Origin: Lachnospiraceae bacterium
GTDB taxonomy: Bacteria; Bacillota; Clostridia; Lachnospirales; Lachnospiraceae
Assembly (NCBI GenBank): GCA_021205565.1
Contig: JAJPXG010000079.1
Coordinates: 1-40,510 of the forward strand
Reading direction: 5' to 3'
DNA: 40,510 bases
The first letter of the stretch is position 1; each line of letters starts with the position of its first letter. The translations under genes were made by a program, and so were the position numbers. The notes under the pieces are model-generated. The model had not been told where the DNA came from, did not search any database, and saw only the letters and a program-made list of their open reading frames with translations. This document shows, in pieces, positions 23,273 to 31,395 of the stretch.

Positions 23273-24103
23273 TCAGGTCTCATTCTGACAGCACGGACAG
23301 AATGTACTGCTCCGCCCTCCAATCACCATGCGGCGAAGAGGCGTCCCGCAGACTAGGCAAGGTTCGCCCTCATGTCCGTAAACCTGTAAAAAAGGCGTAT
23401 TGCGGTATTCACGGCCCTTTGTCCTGAGATATTCTTCGGGTGTGATTTCATTTGCCTGAATGAAGAATGACAGGCGCTGCGGAATGATTGCGGCAAGACG
23501 GGTCCATTCCTCGCTGGTCAGGCTGTTGGCCGGACGCGCCGGGTATATTTTTGCAGTAAATAGAATCTCATCCGAATAGATGTTTCCAATTCCGGCGATT
23601 ACGGATTGCTCCATCAGACATTCCTTGATCACCTTTTTACGCATTCCCAATCTGTCATACAGATACTTCACGGAGAAATCCGCAGACAGAGGCTCGACAC
23701 CCAATTTCTCCATGCCGCTGTATGTATCTGCTTCTCCGCTGGTGATAAGCCAGAAGCGGCCGAAGCGGCGTGTGTCGGAAAACCGCAGCTCCTGGTCATT
23801 GCTCATGCGGATGATCAGGTGCGTATGTTTCTCGGCGGGGCAGTCGGGTGATGTGACCAGCAGGCAGCCTGTCATGCGCAGATGAAGGATCATTCTGTCT
23901 CCGCTTTTCAGCATGATCATCAGGAACTTTCCTTTTCGTTCTATGCGGTCGATTATCTGTCCTGTCAGACGCTGGCAGAATTCATCTGCATCTGGATGGG
24001 CTATGATGTCAGGACGATTGACCGTGATCTGTTTCATTGTCAGTTCCCGGATCTGCGGTTCTATGACTCGCTTTATGGTTTCTACTTCCGGTAATTCCGG
24101 CAT
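23273..24103 (-). CDS. mutM: Formamidopyrimidine-DNA glycosylase (Fpg/MutM)
   Basis: Base-excision repair enzyme that removes 8-oxoguanine and nicks the abasic site, 276 residues. The mature N-terminal catalytic Pro2-Glu3 is in MPELPEVETI. Lys57 lies in ERKGKFLMIML, and the helix-two-turn-helix has SVIAGIGNIYSDEILF. The C-terminal zinc finger is complete (CLVCGTPLRR, then CPCC). AGAGAGG precedes the ATG. It is transcribed away from the unrecognised gene at 24277 and converges on the reductase gene. No anomaly was seen. Confidence 0.96.
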   Translation of the reverse strand: MPELPEVETIKRVIEPQIRELTMKQITVNRPDIIAHPDADEFCQRLTGQIIDRIERKGKFLMIMLKSGDRMILHLRMTGCLLVTSPDCPAEKHTHLIIRMSNDQELRFSDTRRFGRFWLITSGEADTYSGMEKLGVEPLSADFSVKYLYDRLGMRKKVIKECLMEQSVIAGIGNIYSDEILFTAKIYPARPANSLTSEEWTRLAAIIPQRLSFFIQANEITPEEYLRTKGREYRNTPFLQVYGHEGEPCLVCGTPLRRMVIGGRSSTFCPCCQNET

Positions 24104-24192
24104 ATCTGTATTACCTCTCTGTGATTTATGTTTTGGTTTGCAGTTATCTGATTTATGCTTTGTTAATTTTCATAAATATTTAGTCACAAAAC

Positions 24193-24201
24193 AGTATAGC
24201 A
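24193..24201 (-). promoter_or_regulatory. Possible extended -10 promoter of mutM
   Basis: On the minus strand TGC-TATACT gives an extended -10 (TGnTATACT) about 90 bp before the mutM start. No good -35 is visible. Confidence 0.35.
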
Positions 24202-24276
24202 TATTGCTTCGTGAAAGAACAGATTGAAAAATACCTGAAATGAAAAAGAAAAGACCTGTGAGCAGAGGAGGAGCGC

Positions 24277-25101
24277 ATGACAAGAGGAAAAATCATTTAC
24301 ATAACGGAGAATATGCAGGTATATTCCACGATCGAATTTAACGGAGATATGTACCCTGTTGACGGAGGCCATGGAGAAGAGATTATTGAATATTTCCTGA
24401 AACGGGGCTTTCGGGACATTTATTCGTATCAGACTTATGTGAAACGAATGGATGAGCGGTACTTTGGGTATGCGCCCGAATATGGACGAGAGCTTATATA
24501 TAACAAAGGGTCATACAGAGATAATCTTCTGGATTTTACTAAAAATTATACAGACTACCTATATCTGATTAATCATGCCGGACAGGATATACAGATTATA
24601 TTGAAGGATGGCAAGATGACGGTTCCGGATGGTGCGTTGGCAATTGTATATTATCAGGAGCTTCGCGAAATTATCCCGGGAAGTGATACACGCAGGAGTA
24701 GCCTTCAGACGCAGAATAAACTGCTGGCATTGATGGATGACATGGATTGGGACTTATATCTGAAACAGAAAGAGTGGCTATACGCGCAGCAGACGCAGAT
24801 CGAGAAGTGGTATGGCCGTGATGCGTCTGCGCTGCCTGTCGGTATCCTGAATATGATGGACAGAATTCAGGATGCCTGGGAGGAAGAAGCAGCCCGCGCC
24901 GATGCAAACGAGTGCTGGTATGAGGAAAAATGGTACGACGAGGACCTGAAAATCGCTCTTGAAGAGGCGGGTGTGGATGTGACTGCGGGGAATGCAGCAA
25001 AGCTAAAGAAGGAACGTCTGCATATTTTTGATGATAAATCGGAACGTAATGAGATGCTGGTCAGGATGGCGAGAAAGATGAGAGGTAATACCTGGATGTA
25101 A
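24277..25101 (+). CDS. Unrecognised soluble protein, 274 residues
   Basis: I do not recognise this gene. No signal peptide or membrane segment is present. The N-terminal 140 residues look alpha/beta (KIIYITENMQVYSTIEFNGD, then PVDGGHGEEIIEYFLKRGF) and are rich in Tyr. The C-terminal part is helical, Trp-rich and charged (DDMDWDLYLKQKEWLYAQQ, EEEAARADANECWYEEKWYD). GAGGAGG lies seven bases before the ATG, so it is well translated. The gene is divergent from mutM and followed within 40 bp by a broken gene fragment, suggesting a turnover-prone site of accessory genes. It may belong with those fragments to a mobile or defence-related locus, but nothing here proves it. Confidence 0.75.
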   Translation: MTRGKIIYITENMQVYSTIEFNGDMYPVDGGHGEEIIEYFLKRGFRDIYSYQTYVKRMDERYFGYAPEYGRELIYNKGSYRDNLLDFTKNYTDYLYLINHAGQDIQIILKDGKMTVPDGALAIVYYQELREIIPGSDTRRSSLQTQNKLLALMDDMDWDLYLKQKEWLYAQQTQIEKWYGRDASALPVGILNMMDRIQDAWEEEAARADANECWYEEKWYDEDLKIALEEAGVDVTAGNAAKLKKERLHIFDDKSERNEMLVRMARKMRGNTWM

Positions 25102-25140
25102 GAGAAAGGGTGTTATATATCGAAAATCAGGAGGGTGAAA

Positions 25141-25285
25141 GTGGGAACAAATTATTATCTGATTAGTAAAAAACAGAGAACTGATACATGAGAATTGTGT
25201 GGTTGTGAAAGATGGGCCTATCTATGAAAACGAGTATAAACTGGTGAAAACACCAGATTTGGCTTATCAGATTCATCTCAACTAA
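25141..25285 (+). pseudogene. Frameshifted small gene with GTNYYL start
   Basis: A strong AGGAGGG (25129-25135) precedes a GTG at 25141 that encodes MGTNYYLISKKQRTDT and stops. The next frame continues smoothly as RELIHENCVVVKDGPIYE, then NEYKLVKTPDLAYQIHLN, ending at TAA 25283-25285. One frame change within the A-rich run near 25168-25174 would join them into about 48 residues. GTNYYL is the usual opening of a group of short hypothetical proteins. A decayed or internally deleted gene is likely; a sequencing error in the homopolymer is the alternative. Confidence 0.5.
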
Positions 25286-25436
25286 TTTCGAAGAAGAATG
25301 AAAGGTAATCTCCTTCATAGAGAGTGAGCTTCAGGCCAGTGATGCGGTCTGAAGCAGTGTCGCTTTCATCACGCGGTGCGGGATGACCTGTTGAATTACC
25401 TGGAAAGTAATCTGATAACGGAGGAGTGACAGCAGA
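25286..25436 (+). other. Gene debris ahead of the Nudix gene
   Basis: No intact gene. A short frame ends with AVRDDLLNYLESNLITEE and stops at TGA 25427-25429, inside the ribosome binding site of the Nudix gene. It reads like the tail of a coding sequence that has lost its start, because stops occur just upstream at 25340. Alternatively it is chance. Confidence 0.3.
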
Positions 25437-25823
25437 ATGAAAACGGTAAGAGTTGTGGCCGCGATCATATATCATGATCGTAAGATCTTTGCGACACAGC
25501 GCGGATATGGTGAGTTTAAGGACGGCTGGGAGTTCCCGGGAGGGAAGACCGAAGCGGGCGAGACGCCGCCGCAGGCGCTTGCGCGGGAAATCCGGGAAGA
25601 GCTGGATACGGAGATTGAGGTAGGAGAATTGCTGGATACGGTGGAATATGATTATCCAAATTTTCACCTGTCTATGGACTGTTTTCTGTGCAACATAAAA
25701 TCCGGAAGCCTGGTTTTAAAAGAACATGAGGCGGCCAGATGGCTGACACGGGAGGAACTGGACAGTGTCGCCTGGCTTAAGGCTGACCAGGCTTTGATAC
25801 CTCTGATCAGGGATTTTCTGTGA
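25437..25823 (+). CDS. Nudix hydrolase, MutT-like
   Basis: Hydrolyses nucleoside diphosphates linked to another group; MutT-type members clean 8-oxo-dGTP from the nucleotide pool. 128 residues, single domain. The Nudix box runs from Gly36 to about residue 58 with Glu42, Arg50-Glu51 and Glu54-Glu55 in place (AREIREEL); the late glycine of the consensus is Asp57. RGYGEFKDGWEFPGGK is typical of the MutT/YfaO-like branch. The ribosome binding site GGAGGAG overlaps the end of the upstream debris. mutM lies 1.3 kb away and acts on the same lesion in DNA, but the two are not in one operon. Confidence 0.9.
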   Translation: MKTVRVVAAIIYHDRKIFATQRGYGEFKDGWEFPGGKTEAGETPPQALAREIREELDTEIEVGELLDTVEYDYPNFHLSMDCFLCNIKSGSLVLKEHEAARWLTREELDSVAWLKADQALIPLIRDFL

Positions 25824-25927
25824 CGGGAAGCTCATATACTGTAAATGGGTTTTTCCGGTTGACATTGCTTCCGGCTCTCTTCATAATAAAAACAAAAGAT
25901 TTCCAGCAACGAAACGGAGGAAACATC

Positions 25928-28057
25928 ATGATTTTTCACGAGGAAAATAAAGCATTGGTGGGCCGGCAGCAGGGAGAGACCCTGCGGATTGAGGTCTGGG
26001 GTGAGAACTCCCTGCGCGTTCGGGCGACGATGCAGCCTGAAATCATAGACCAGGACTGGGCTTTAACCGGGGAGAATGTGCCGACGAAAGAGGTCGCATC
26101 CTTGTCAGAGACGATATCCGCGGCTAAGACAGCAGTCTCTCATGCTGAGAAAGCAGCATCATCCAAAGCCCCTGCTTCAGAAAAATGTCATGTACACATT
26201 TATAAAAAAGGCGAATGGACGGGCGAGGCAGCGCTGGGCGCGCAGGGCTGCGGCGTCATCACAAATGGGCGCGTGAAGGCAATTGTGAACTGGCGCGGCG
26301 TCATTTCCTTTTATAAAGATGATGAGCTGATCCTGCGGGAGTATTTTCGCTTTTATGACGGGACGATCAGCAGGGAAAGCTGCTGTCTGAAGGTGGTGAA
26401 CCGGGAATGGAAGGCGCTCCCAGGAGGGAACCACTATGCGTTGACGGTGAATTTTGAGAGCAATGACGGCGAGAAGATTTATGGAATGGGACAGTATCAG
26501 CAGCCTTATCTGGATCAGAAGGGAAATGTTCTGGAGCTGGCGCAGCGCAATTCCCAGGTGTCCGTGCCTTTTGCCATCTCATCCTTAGGTTACGGCTTTC
26601 TCTGGAATAATCCGGCAGTCGGTGAAGTGTCCTTCGGGAAAAACAGAACCCAATGGCAGGCTTACGCTACGACGCAGATGGATTACTGGATTACAGTCGG
26701 GGATACGCCGAAGGAGCTTCTGGCTTCCTATACAAGTGTAACCGGCCACGCGCCCATGTTTCCGGAAAGCCTGATGGGGCTGTGGCAGTGCAAGCTTCGC
26801 TACCGCACCCAGGAGGAAGTGCTGGAGGTAGCCCGCAGGTATCGGGCGGAGGGCATTCAGATTGACCAGATCATCATCGACTTTTTCCACTGGACGGTGC
26901 AGGGCGACTGGAAATTTGACCCGGTCTACTGGCCGGATCCGAAGGCCATGGTGGATGAACTCCACTCTATGGGCATCCGTGTGATGGTTTCTGTCTGGCC
27001 TTCTGTGGACCGCAGAAGTGAGAATTTCTGGCCCATGATGGAGAGAGGACTGCTGATTAAAACGGAGCGCGGCGCGGCTCAGACCTATGATTATCAGGGA
27101 GACTGCGTGGAAATCGACGCTTTCAATCCCGAGGCGCGTCAGTATATCTGGGAGGTCTGCAAACGGAATTATGGCGACCTGGGCATAGACGGCTTCTGGC
27201 TTGACAATTCCGAGCCGGATTTCGGTGTGTATGATTATGACCATTATCGTTACTATGCCGGGGCGGGGCTTTCCTGCAGTAACCTGTATCCGCAGATGTA
27301 CAGTAGGGCTTTTTACGACAATATGACAGCGAACGGGCAGCAGGATGCGGTTAATCTTCTCCACTGCGGCTGGGCCGGCAGCCAGAAATACGGCAATGTG
27401 ATCTGGTCCGGTGACATCCCCAGCACATTTGAGGCGCTGCAGGACCAGCTGCAGGCGGGTCTGAACATGGGTCTGGCCGGGATTCCCTGGTGGACGATGG
27501 ATATAGGCGGTTTCATGACAAATGATGTGAATGACCCGGATTTCAGGCAGCTTTTAATCCGCTGGTATCAGTTTGCGGTCTACACGGCGGTACTGCGGCT
27601 GCACGGAGACAGGGGCCCTTATGATATCCCGCCGTTGGATGAGCGGGACTGGGGCGGCGGTTATCTTCATACCGGGCAGCCGAACGAATTGTGGAGCTAC
27701 GGGGAAGAGAATTATCAGATTATGCGCCGGTATTACGATATCCGGATCGCTATGCATGATTATATCCGGGATTTATACCGGGAGGCCCACGAGAATGGCT
27801 CGCCTTTGATGAGAACGATGTTTTATGAATTCCCGGAGGATGCAAAGTGCTGGACGCTTGAGGACCAGTATATGTTCGGGGACAGGTATCTGGTGGCTCC
27901 GATCCTGCATCTGAATGAATTCAGGCGTTCTGTTTATCTGCCGGCCGGGCAGTGGCGCCTGACCGGCAGCGGGGAGATCTTTGCGGGCAGGCAGACGGTG
28001 TCCGTGGAGGCACCGATTTCCTATATGCCTGTATTTGAAAAGATTTCCTGCAGTTAA
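25928..28057 (+). CDS. Glycoside hydrolase family 31 (alpha-xylosidase/alpha-glucosidase-like)
   Basis: Retaining alpha-glycosidase, 709 residues, no signal peptide, so cytoplasmic. Order: an N-terminal beta-sandwich (residues about 1-235), a TIM barrel with LMGLWQCKLRYRTQEEVLE and IDQIIIDFFHWTVQGDWKFD, then C-terminal beta-domains (YLVAPILHLNEFRRSVYLPA). The nucleophile is Asp426 in GFWLDNSEPDF and the acid/base is Asp496 in VIWSGDIPSTFEAL. The DNSEPD variant places it near alpha-xylosidase-like branches, but substrate cannot be fixed. ATG 25928 has ACGGAGGAAA upstream; a GTG at 25820 overlapping the Nudix stop is rejected. A linker of about 25 residues (about 46-70: EVASLSETISAAKTA and on) rich in Ala, Ser and Lys is unusual. 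It may help plant-glycan use together with the RG-I locus, though it is 17 kb away. Confidence 0.92.
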   Translation: MIFHEENKALVGRQQGETLRIEVWGENSLRVRATMQPEIIDQDWALTGENVPTKEVASLSETISAAKTAVSHAEKAASSKAPASEKCHVHIYKKGEWTGEAALGAQGCGVITNGRVKAIVNWRGVISFYKDDELILREYFRFYDGTISRESCCLKVVNREWKALPGGNHYALTVNFESNDGEKIYGMGQYQQPYLDQKGNVLELAQRNSQVSVPFAISSLGYGFLWNNPAVGEVSFGKNRTQWQAYATTQMDYWITVGDTPKELLASYTSVTGHAPMFPESLMGLWQCKLRYRTQEEVLEVARRYRAEGIQIDQIIIDFFHWTVQGDWKFDPVYWPDPKAMVDELHSMGIRVMVSVWPSVDRRSENFWPMMERGLLIKTERGAAQTYDYQGDCVEIDAFNPEARQYIWEVCKRNYGDLGIDGFWLDNSEPDFGVYDYDHYRYYAGAGLSCSNLYPQMYSRAFYDNMTANGQQDAVNLLHCGWAGSQKYGNVIWSGDIPSTFEALQDQLQAGLNMGLAGIPWWTMDIGGFMTNDVNDPDFRQLLIRWYQFAVYTAVLRLHGDRGPYDIPPLDERDWGGGYLHTGQPNELWSYGEENYQIMRRYYDIRIAMHDYIRDLYREAHENGSPLMRTMFYEFPEDAKCWTLEDQYMFGDRYLVAPILHLNEFRRSVYLPAGQWRLTGSGEIFAGRQTVSVEAPISYMPVFEKISCS

Positions 28058-28098
28058 TACTGACTGGTCCTTTGACTGAGGAAAAGAGGAGGTATCTT

Positions 28099-29712
28099 AT
28101 GAAACTGACTTTTATCGGCGCGGCTCATGAAGTCACCGGCAGCTGCACGCTGCTGGAAATCGGAGGCAAATATATTCTGATCGATTACGGGATGGAGCAG
28201 GGGACGAACCTTTTTGAGAATGTGCCTCTGCCGGTGGCGGAATCGGAGATTGACTGTGTTTTTCTGACGCATGCGCATGTCGACCACTCCGGCAATCTGC
28301 CATTGCTTTATAAAAACGGTTTCCGCGGGCAGGTGTACGCCACCACGGCCACCTGCAGTCTCTGTGAGATCATGCTGCGCGACTGCGCCCATATCCAGGA
28401 GACGGAGGCGGAATATGCCAACAGGAAATCAAAGCGGGCCGGCAGGGCAGAGACGGAGCCGGTCTATGATCTTAAGGATACAGAGGGCCTGTTAAAGCTG
28501 CTGCATCCCATGCATTACGGCCAGATTTACCGGATCAATGAGAATGTGGAGGTCCGGTTTACGGATATCGGGCATTTGCTGGGCAGCGCGGCGATAGAAC
28601 TGTGGCTTTCGGAGGACGGCGTCGAGAAAAAGATCGTCTTCAGCGGCGATGTGGGTAATACGAATCAGCCCATCATCCGCGATCCGCAGACGGTGAAGGA
28701 GGCGGATTATCTGCTCATTGAGTCCACCTACGGCGACCGTCTTCATTCCGAGCGCGGCAGATATCTGGAGATTCTGACGGAATATATTCAGAAAACGCTG
28801 GACAGGGGTGGAAATGTCATTATTCCTTCCTTTGCGGTGGGCAGAACGCAGGAAATCCTGTATTTTATCCGGGAGATCAAGACGCGGCATCTGGTGCAGG
28901 GACACGACGGCTTCCCGGTCTATGTGGACAGTCCGCTGGCGGTCGAAGCGACGGGCGTTTTCATGCAGTGCGGCGTGGAGTGTCTGGATGAGGAGACGCG
29001 TGCGCTCATGGCGCGGGGGATCAACCCACTCGTGTTTGACGGGCTGCGCCTGAACGTTACGACGGAGGAATCCGTTGCACTCAATACCGATCCGGAGCCG
29101 AAGGTTATCCTTTCCGCCAGCGGGATGTGCGACGCCGGCCGTGTCCGTCACCATCTGAAATATAATCTGTGGCGGAAGGAATGCCTGATTCTCTTTGTGG
29201 GCTATCAGGCAGCCGGTACATTGGGCCGTATTATCTATGACGGCGCGAAGCATGTGAAGCTGTTTGGGGATGATATCGCAGTCAACGCGGAGATAGGATT
29301 TTTGCCGGGCGTGAGCGGTCACGCGGATAAGGAGGGGCTTTTAAACTGGCTGAATGCCTTTGAGAAAAAGCCGGGACAGATTTTTGTCAATCACGGTGAC
29401 CCGGATGCCTGTGAGGCCTTTACGGATTGCCTGACACAGGAGTACGGTCTGAACGCGTACGCACCTTATTCCGGGACGGAATATGATCTGGCAGCCGGTG
29501 AATTTATCAGACTCACAGAGGGAGTACCCTGCCAGAAAAAGACGGCGCAGCAGTCTGCGGGCGCGGCAAAGGCTGCGTCGGCTTACAGTACATTACAAAA
29601 AGCCCTGCAGCATCTGGAGGATGCTTCGAAGGGCTGTGAAGGCATGGCTAATAAAGATCTGTTAAAGTATGCGAAAATGATTGAGAATCTGGCAGAGCAG
29701 ATGAGAAAGTAA
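28099..29712 (+). CDS. Metallo-beta-lactamase/beta-CASP ribonuclease-like protein
   Basis: Predicted RNA-processing nuclease of the CPSF73/YsH1-like group, 537 residues. The lactamase half starts MKLTFIGAAHEVTGSCTLLE and has His58, His60, Asp62 and His63 (HAHVDHSGN), then GHLLGSAAIE and FSGDVGNTNQPI. The beta-CASP domain has VIIPSFAVGRTQEILYFI and VYVDSPLAVEAT, and the RMMBL end has ILSASGMCDAGRVRHHL and VSGHADKEGLLNWL. A C-terminal tail of about 60 residues (PCQKKTAQQSAGAAKAASA onward) is extra and helical. GAGGAGG is placed before ATG 28099; an upstream start at 28072 would cover that site. The gene follows GH31 by 41 bp and may be cotranscribed. Substrate RNA unknown. Confidence 0.93.
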   Translation: MKLTFIGAAHEVTGSCTLLEIGGKYILIDYGMEQGTNLFENVPLPVAESEIDCVFLTHAHVDHSGNLPLLYKNGFRGQVYATTATCSLCEIMLRDCAHIQETEAEYANRKSKRAGRAETEPVYDLKDTEGLLKLLHPMHYGQIYRINENVEVRFTDIGHLLGSAAIELWLSEDGVEKKIVFSGDVGNTNQPIIRDPQTVKEADYLLIESTYGDRLHSERGRYLEILTEYIQKTLDRGGNVIIPSFAVGRTQEILYFIREIKTRHLVQGHDGFPVYVDSPLAVEATGVFMQCGVECLDEETRALMARGINPLVFDGLRLNVTTEESVALNTDPEPKVILSASGMCDAGRVRHHLKYNLWRKECLILFVGYQAAGTLGRIIYDGAKHVKLFGDDIAVNAEIGFLPGVSGHADKEGLLNWLNAFEKKPGQIFVNHGDPDACEAFTDCLTQEYGLNAYAPYSGTEYDLAAGEFIRLTEGVPCQKKTAQQSAGAAKAASAYSTLQKALQHLEDASKGCEGMANKDLLKYAKMIENLAEQMRK

Positions 29713-29802
29713 CCTGTTCATTCCGACATTTGACGGCGCAGGCAGACGGATGATGTATGAACTAAGCGGGTGATGAGCGGCAGCAGCTATCTGATTTCAG
29801 GC

Positions 29803-30288
29803 TTAAAAAGCAAGGTGTACTGCAATCGTCTCTGCCAGAAGCCGCATCCCTGCCTCGTCCTTATCATCAAAACGGGCCGGAATCGGGCTGTCGATGTCGA
29901 TCACGCCAAAAATTTCGTCTTTTATAAAAATCGGTGTGACAATCTCCGAGGAGGAGTTTAAGTCGCAGGCGATATGATTGCAGCAGCGGTGTACATCGTC
30001 GACCCGCTGCTGTCTGCGTTCTCTGACCGCGGTGCCGCAGACACCATCGCCGATCCGGATGTGCGCGACCGCCGGTTTGCCCTGAAACGGGCCAAGGACG
30101 AGCGCATCATTTTTACATAAATAAAAGCCGGTCCAGTTGACATCGTCCAGATACAGGTTCAGCAGCGCGGATATATTGGATAAAGCCGCGTACAGATCGT
30201 CCGTTTCCCTGCATATATTCACGATGTGCTGTGCCATCTGCGCGTACATTTCCTCTTTTGTATGAAATTCTGATACTGTGATGTCCAT
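29803..30288 (-). CDS. msrC: Free methionine-(R)-sulfoxide reductase (fRMsr), GAF domain
   Basis: Reduces free methionine-R-sulfoxide, protecting against oxidation. 161 residues from the ATG at 30288, one GAF domain. Family motifs: NWTGFYLCKNDALVLGPFQG, DGVCGTAV with Cys84, and HIACDLNSSSEIVTPI with Cys108, then FGVIDIDSP. The third family cysteine, expected at residue 74 (GKxAC), is Val in GKPAVAHI. Two extra cysteines stand at 102-103 (HRCCNHIACD). Loss of one and gain of two could mean a different disulfide relay. A start 22 codons earlier is rejected because GGAGAAATC lies before the ATG used here and the family begins there. The PAP2 gene lies upstream on the same strand, 109 bp away. 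Confidence 0.87.
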   Translation of the reverse strand: MDITVSEFHTKEEMYAQMAQHIVNICRETDDLYAALSNISALLNLYLDDVNWTGFYLCKNDALVLGPFQGKPAVAHIRIGDGVCGTAVRERRQQRVDDVHRCCNHIACDLNSSSEIVTPIFIKDEIFGVIDIDSPIPARFDDKDEAGMRLLAETIAVHLAF

Positions 30289-30397
30289 GATGATTTCTCC
30301 ATATAAGCCGGTTTTTATATTGCGGGAAACAGAGCATTCCCTTTGTTTATTCACACGAAGCAGCAGTGCCTTTGACTTCTGATGTTAATGTCAGCCA

Positions 30398-31060
30398 TCA
30401 GACGGCTGCGGTTTTGCCGGATGTGCGATGGGATGCAATCCTGCAGATGATCTCCCAGATCAGTGCCATGGCAAAAGTCAGGACCACGCCCCAGAACACA
30501 TCGATCACCGAGTGCTGCTTGATAAATAAGGTGGCGACCGGAATCAGAAATACCAGAATCCAGGACAGCGTTTTAATCAGGCGGCTGTGCTTAAAATTCT
30601 TGTAGCGGATAATGACCATGTGCGCTGCTACAGTGGTGGAAACATGGATGGACGGACAGACGTTGCAGGGTGGGTCGATGGAACGGACAGTCCGTACCAG
30701 CCAGGCACAGAAGTTATGGGAGGTGATTTCCTGGCGCAGTTCGAGACCGTTTGGCCAGATTGCATAAATAAACAGGCATACGGTTCCTCCCACGAAGATC
30801 AGGAAGTTGTAGCGCAGGTAGGAATCCCGGTCTTTGATCATGAAATAAAGGAAAAACAGAGGAATCCAGGCATACCAGATAAAATAAGGGATGACGAAAT
30901 ACTCATTAAAGGGAATGAGGTCATCTAAAGAAGTGTGCAGATAGTATTTCGGCTCTGGCTCAAATAACTCCAGAATGCCGAAGCCAGCCAGAAATACCAG
31001 CGCGTAAAGGCCGGCGAGACAGTAGCGGTGGGATTTGACCCAGGTGGTGATTTTATTCAT
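30398..31060 (-). CDS. PAP2-family membrane phosphatase
   Basis: Integral membrane lipid phosphatase or inositol-phosphotransferase-like protein, 220 residues, about six helices. Phosphatase motif 2 is visible in NVCPSIHVSTTVAAH (PSxH) and motif 3 in IKQHSVIDVFWGV (HSVxDVxxG). The classical motif 1 (KxxxxxxRP) is not clear. The extra N-terminal helices and CPSIHV spelling resemble the AUR1/inositolphosphoryl branch of PAP2. Substrate may be a lipid phosphate such as undecaprenyl or phosphatidyl phosphate; it cannot be read from sequence. The gene is divergent from nhaC and preceded by an extended -10 promoter. Confidence 0.88.
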   Translation of the reverse strand: MNKITTWVKSHRYCLAGLYALVFLAGFGILELFEPEPKYYLHTSLDDLIPFNEYFVIPYFIWYAWIPLFFLYFMIKDRDSYLRYNFLIFVGGTVCLFIYAIWPNGLELRQEITSHNFCAWLVRTVRSIDPPCNVCPSIHVSTTVAAHMVIIRYKNFKHSRLIKTLSWILVFLIPVATLFIKQHSVIDVFWGVVLTFAMALIWEIICRIASHRTSGKTAAV

Positions 31061-31179
31061 ATGTATGTATTCCTTATCTATATGCTTGATAGATGTTGAA
31101 AGGCCGGTACGGCACGGGGTAAGACTAAGACGTTTTTTATGTTACGGGCTAAGACTCGAAAAGTCAGCCCTATCCGCAC

Positions 31180-31188
31180 ATTATAGCA
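31180..31188 (-). promoter_or_regulatory. Extended -10 promoter of the PAP2 gene
   Basis: Minus strand TGC-TATAAT, an extended -10 with perfect hexamer, about 120 bp before the start codon; the -35 is weak. Confidence 0.5.
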
Positions 31189-31242
31189 GAATGCCCATAG
31201 GAAAACTATTAATTATTTCTAAACTTTCCGTGTTGCTTTTCA

Positions 31243-31271
31243 TTGCTTTTCCATATACAAAGTGATATAAT
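31243..31271 (+). promoter_or_regulatory. Sigma-A promoter of nhaC
   Basis: TTGCTT (31243-31248) and perfect TATAAT (31266-31271), 17-bp spacer. It predicts a leader of about 118 nt. Confidence 0.7.
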
Positions 31272-31284
31272 CTTGCTCGGGTTC

Positions 31285-31356
31285 GGCGCTTTAACGCGTT
31301 GAATGCCAAAAGAAAGCGGAAGCGGGCTTTCTGCAGGCTGAAAGCGCCAATAGGCG
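31285..31356 (+). promoter_or_regulatory. Structured nhaC leader, candidate cation-sensing RNA
   Basis: GGCGCTTT (31285-31292) pairs perfectly with AAAGCGCC (31341-31348), closing a multibranch region. Inside are AACGCGTT and a 6-bp hairpin, GAAAGC (31312-31317) with GCTTTC (31326-31331). The 3' half of the closing strand, CGCC (31345-31348), can instead pair with GGCG (31353-31356) across AATA. Two mutually exclusive stems ahead of a sodium antiporter suggest a switch. I could not match it to a known class such as the DUF1646 (Na+-I) or nhaA motifs from memory. Confidence 0.5.
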
Positions 31357-31395
31357 ATGACCGGGCCAAATCAAGGAAAAATGAGGGAAAGAGTA

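Larger units (their letters stand above)
31061..31395. other. Divergent control region between the PAP2 and nhaC genes
   Basis: 335 bp without a gene. It holds opposing promoters and structured leaders on both sides. On the minus strand, GGGCT-GACT-TTTCG-AGTC-TT-AGCCC (about 31146-31170) folds into a bulged hairpin in the PAP2 leader. The nhaC leader is listed separately. Confidence 0.5.
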
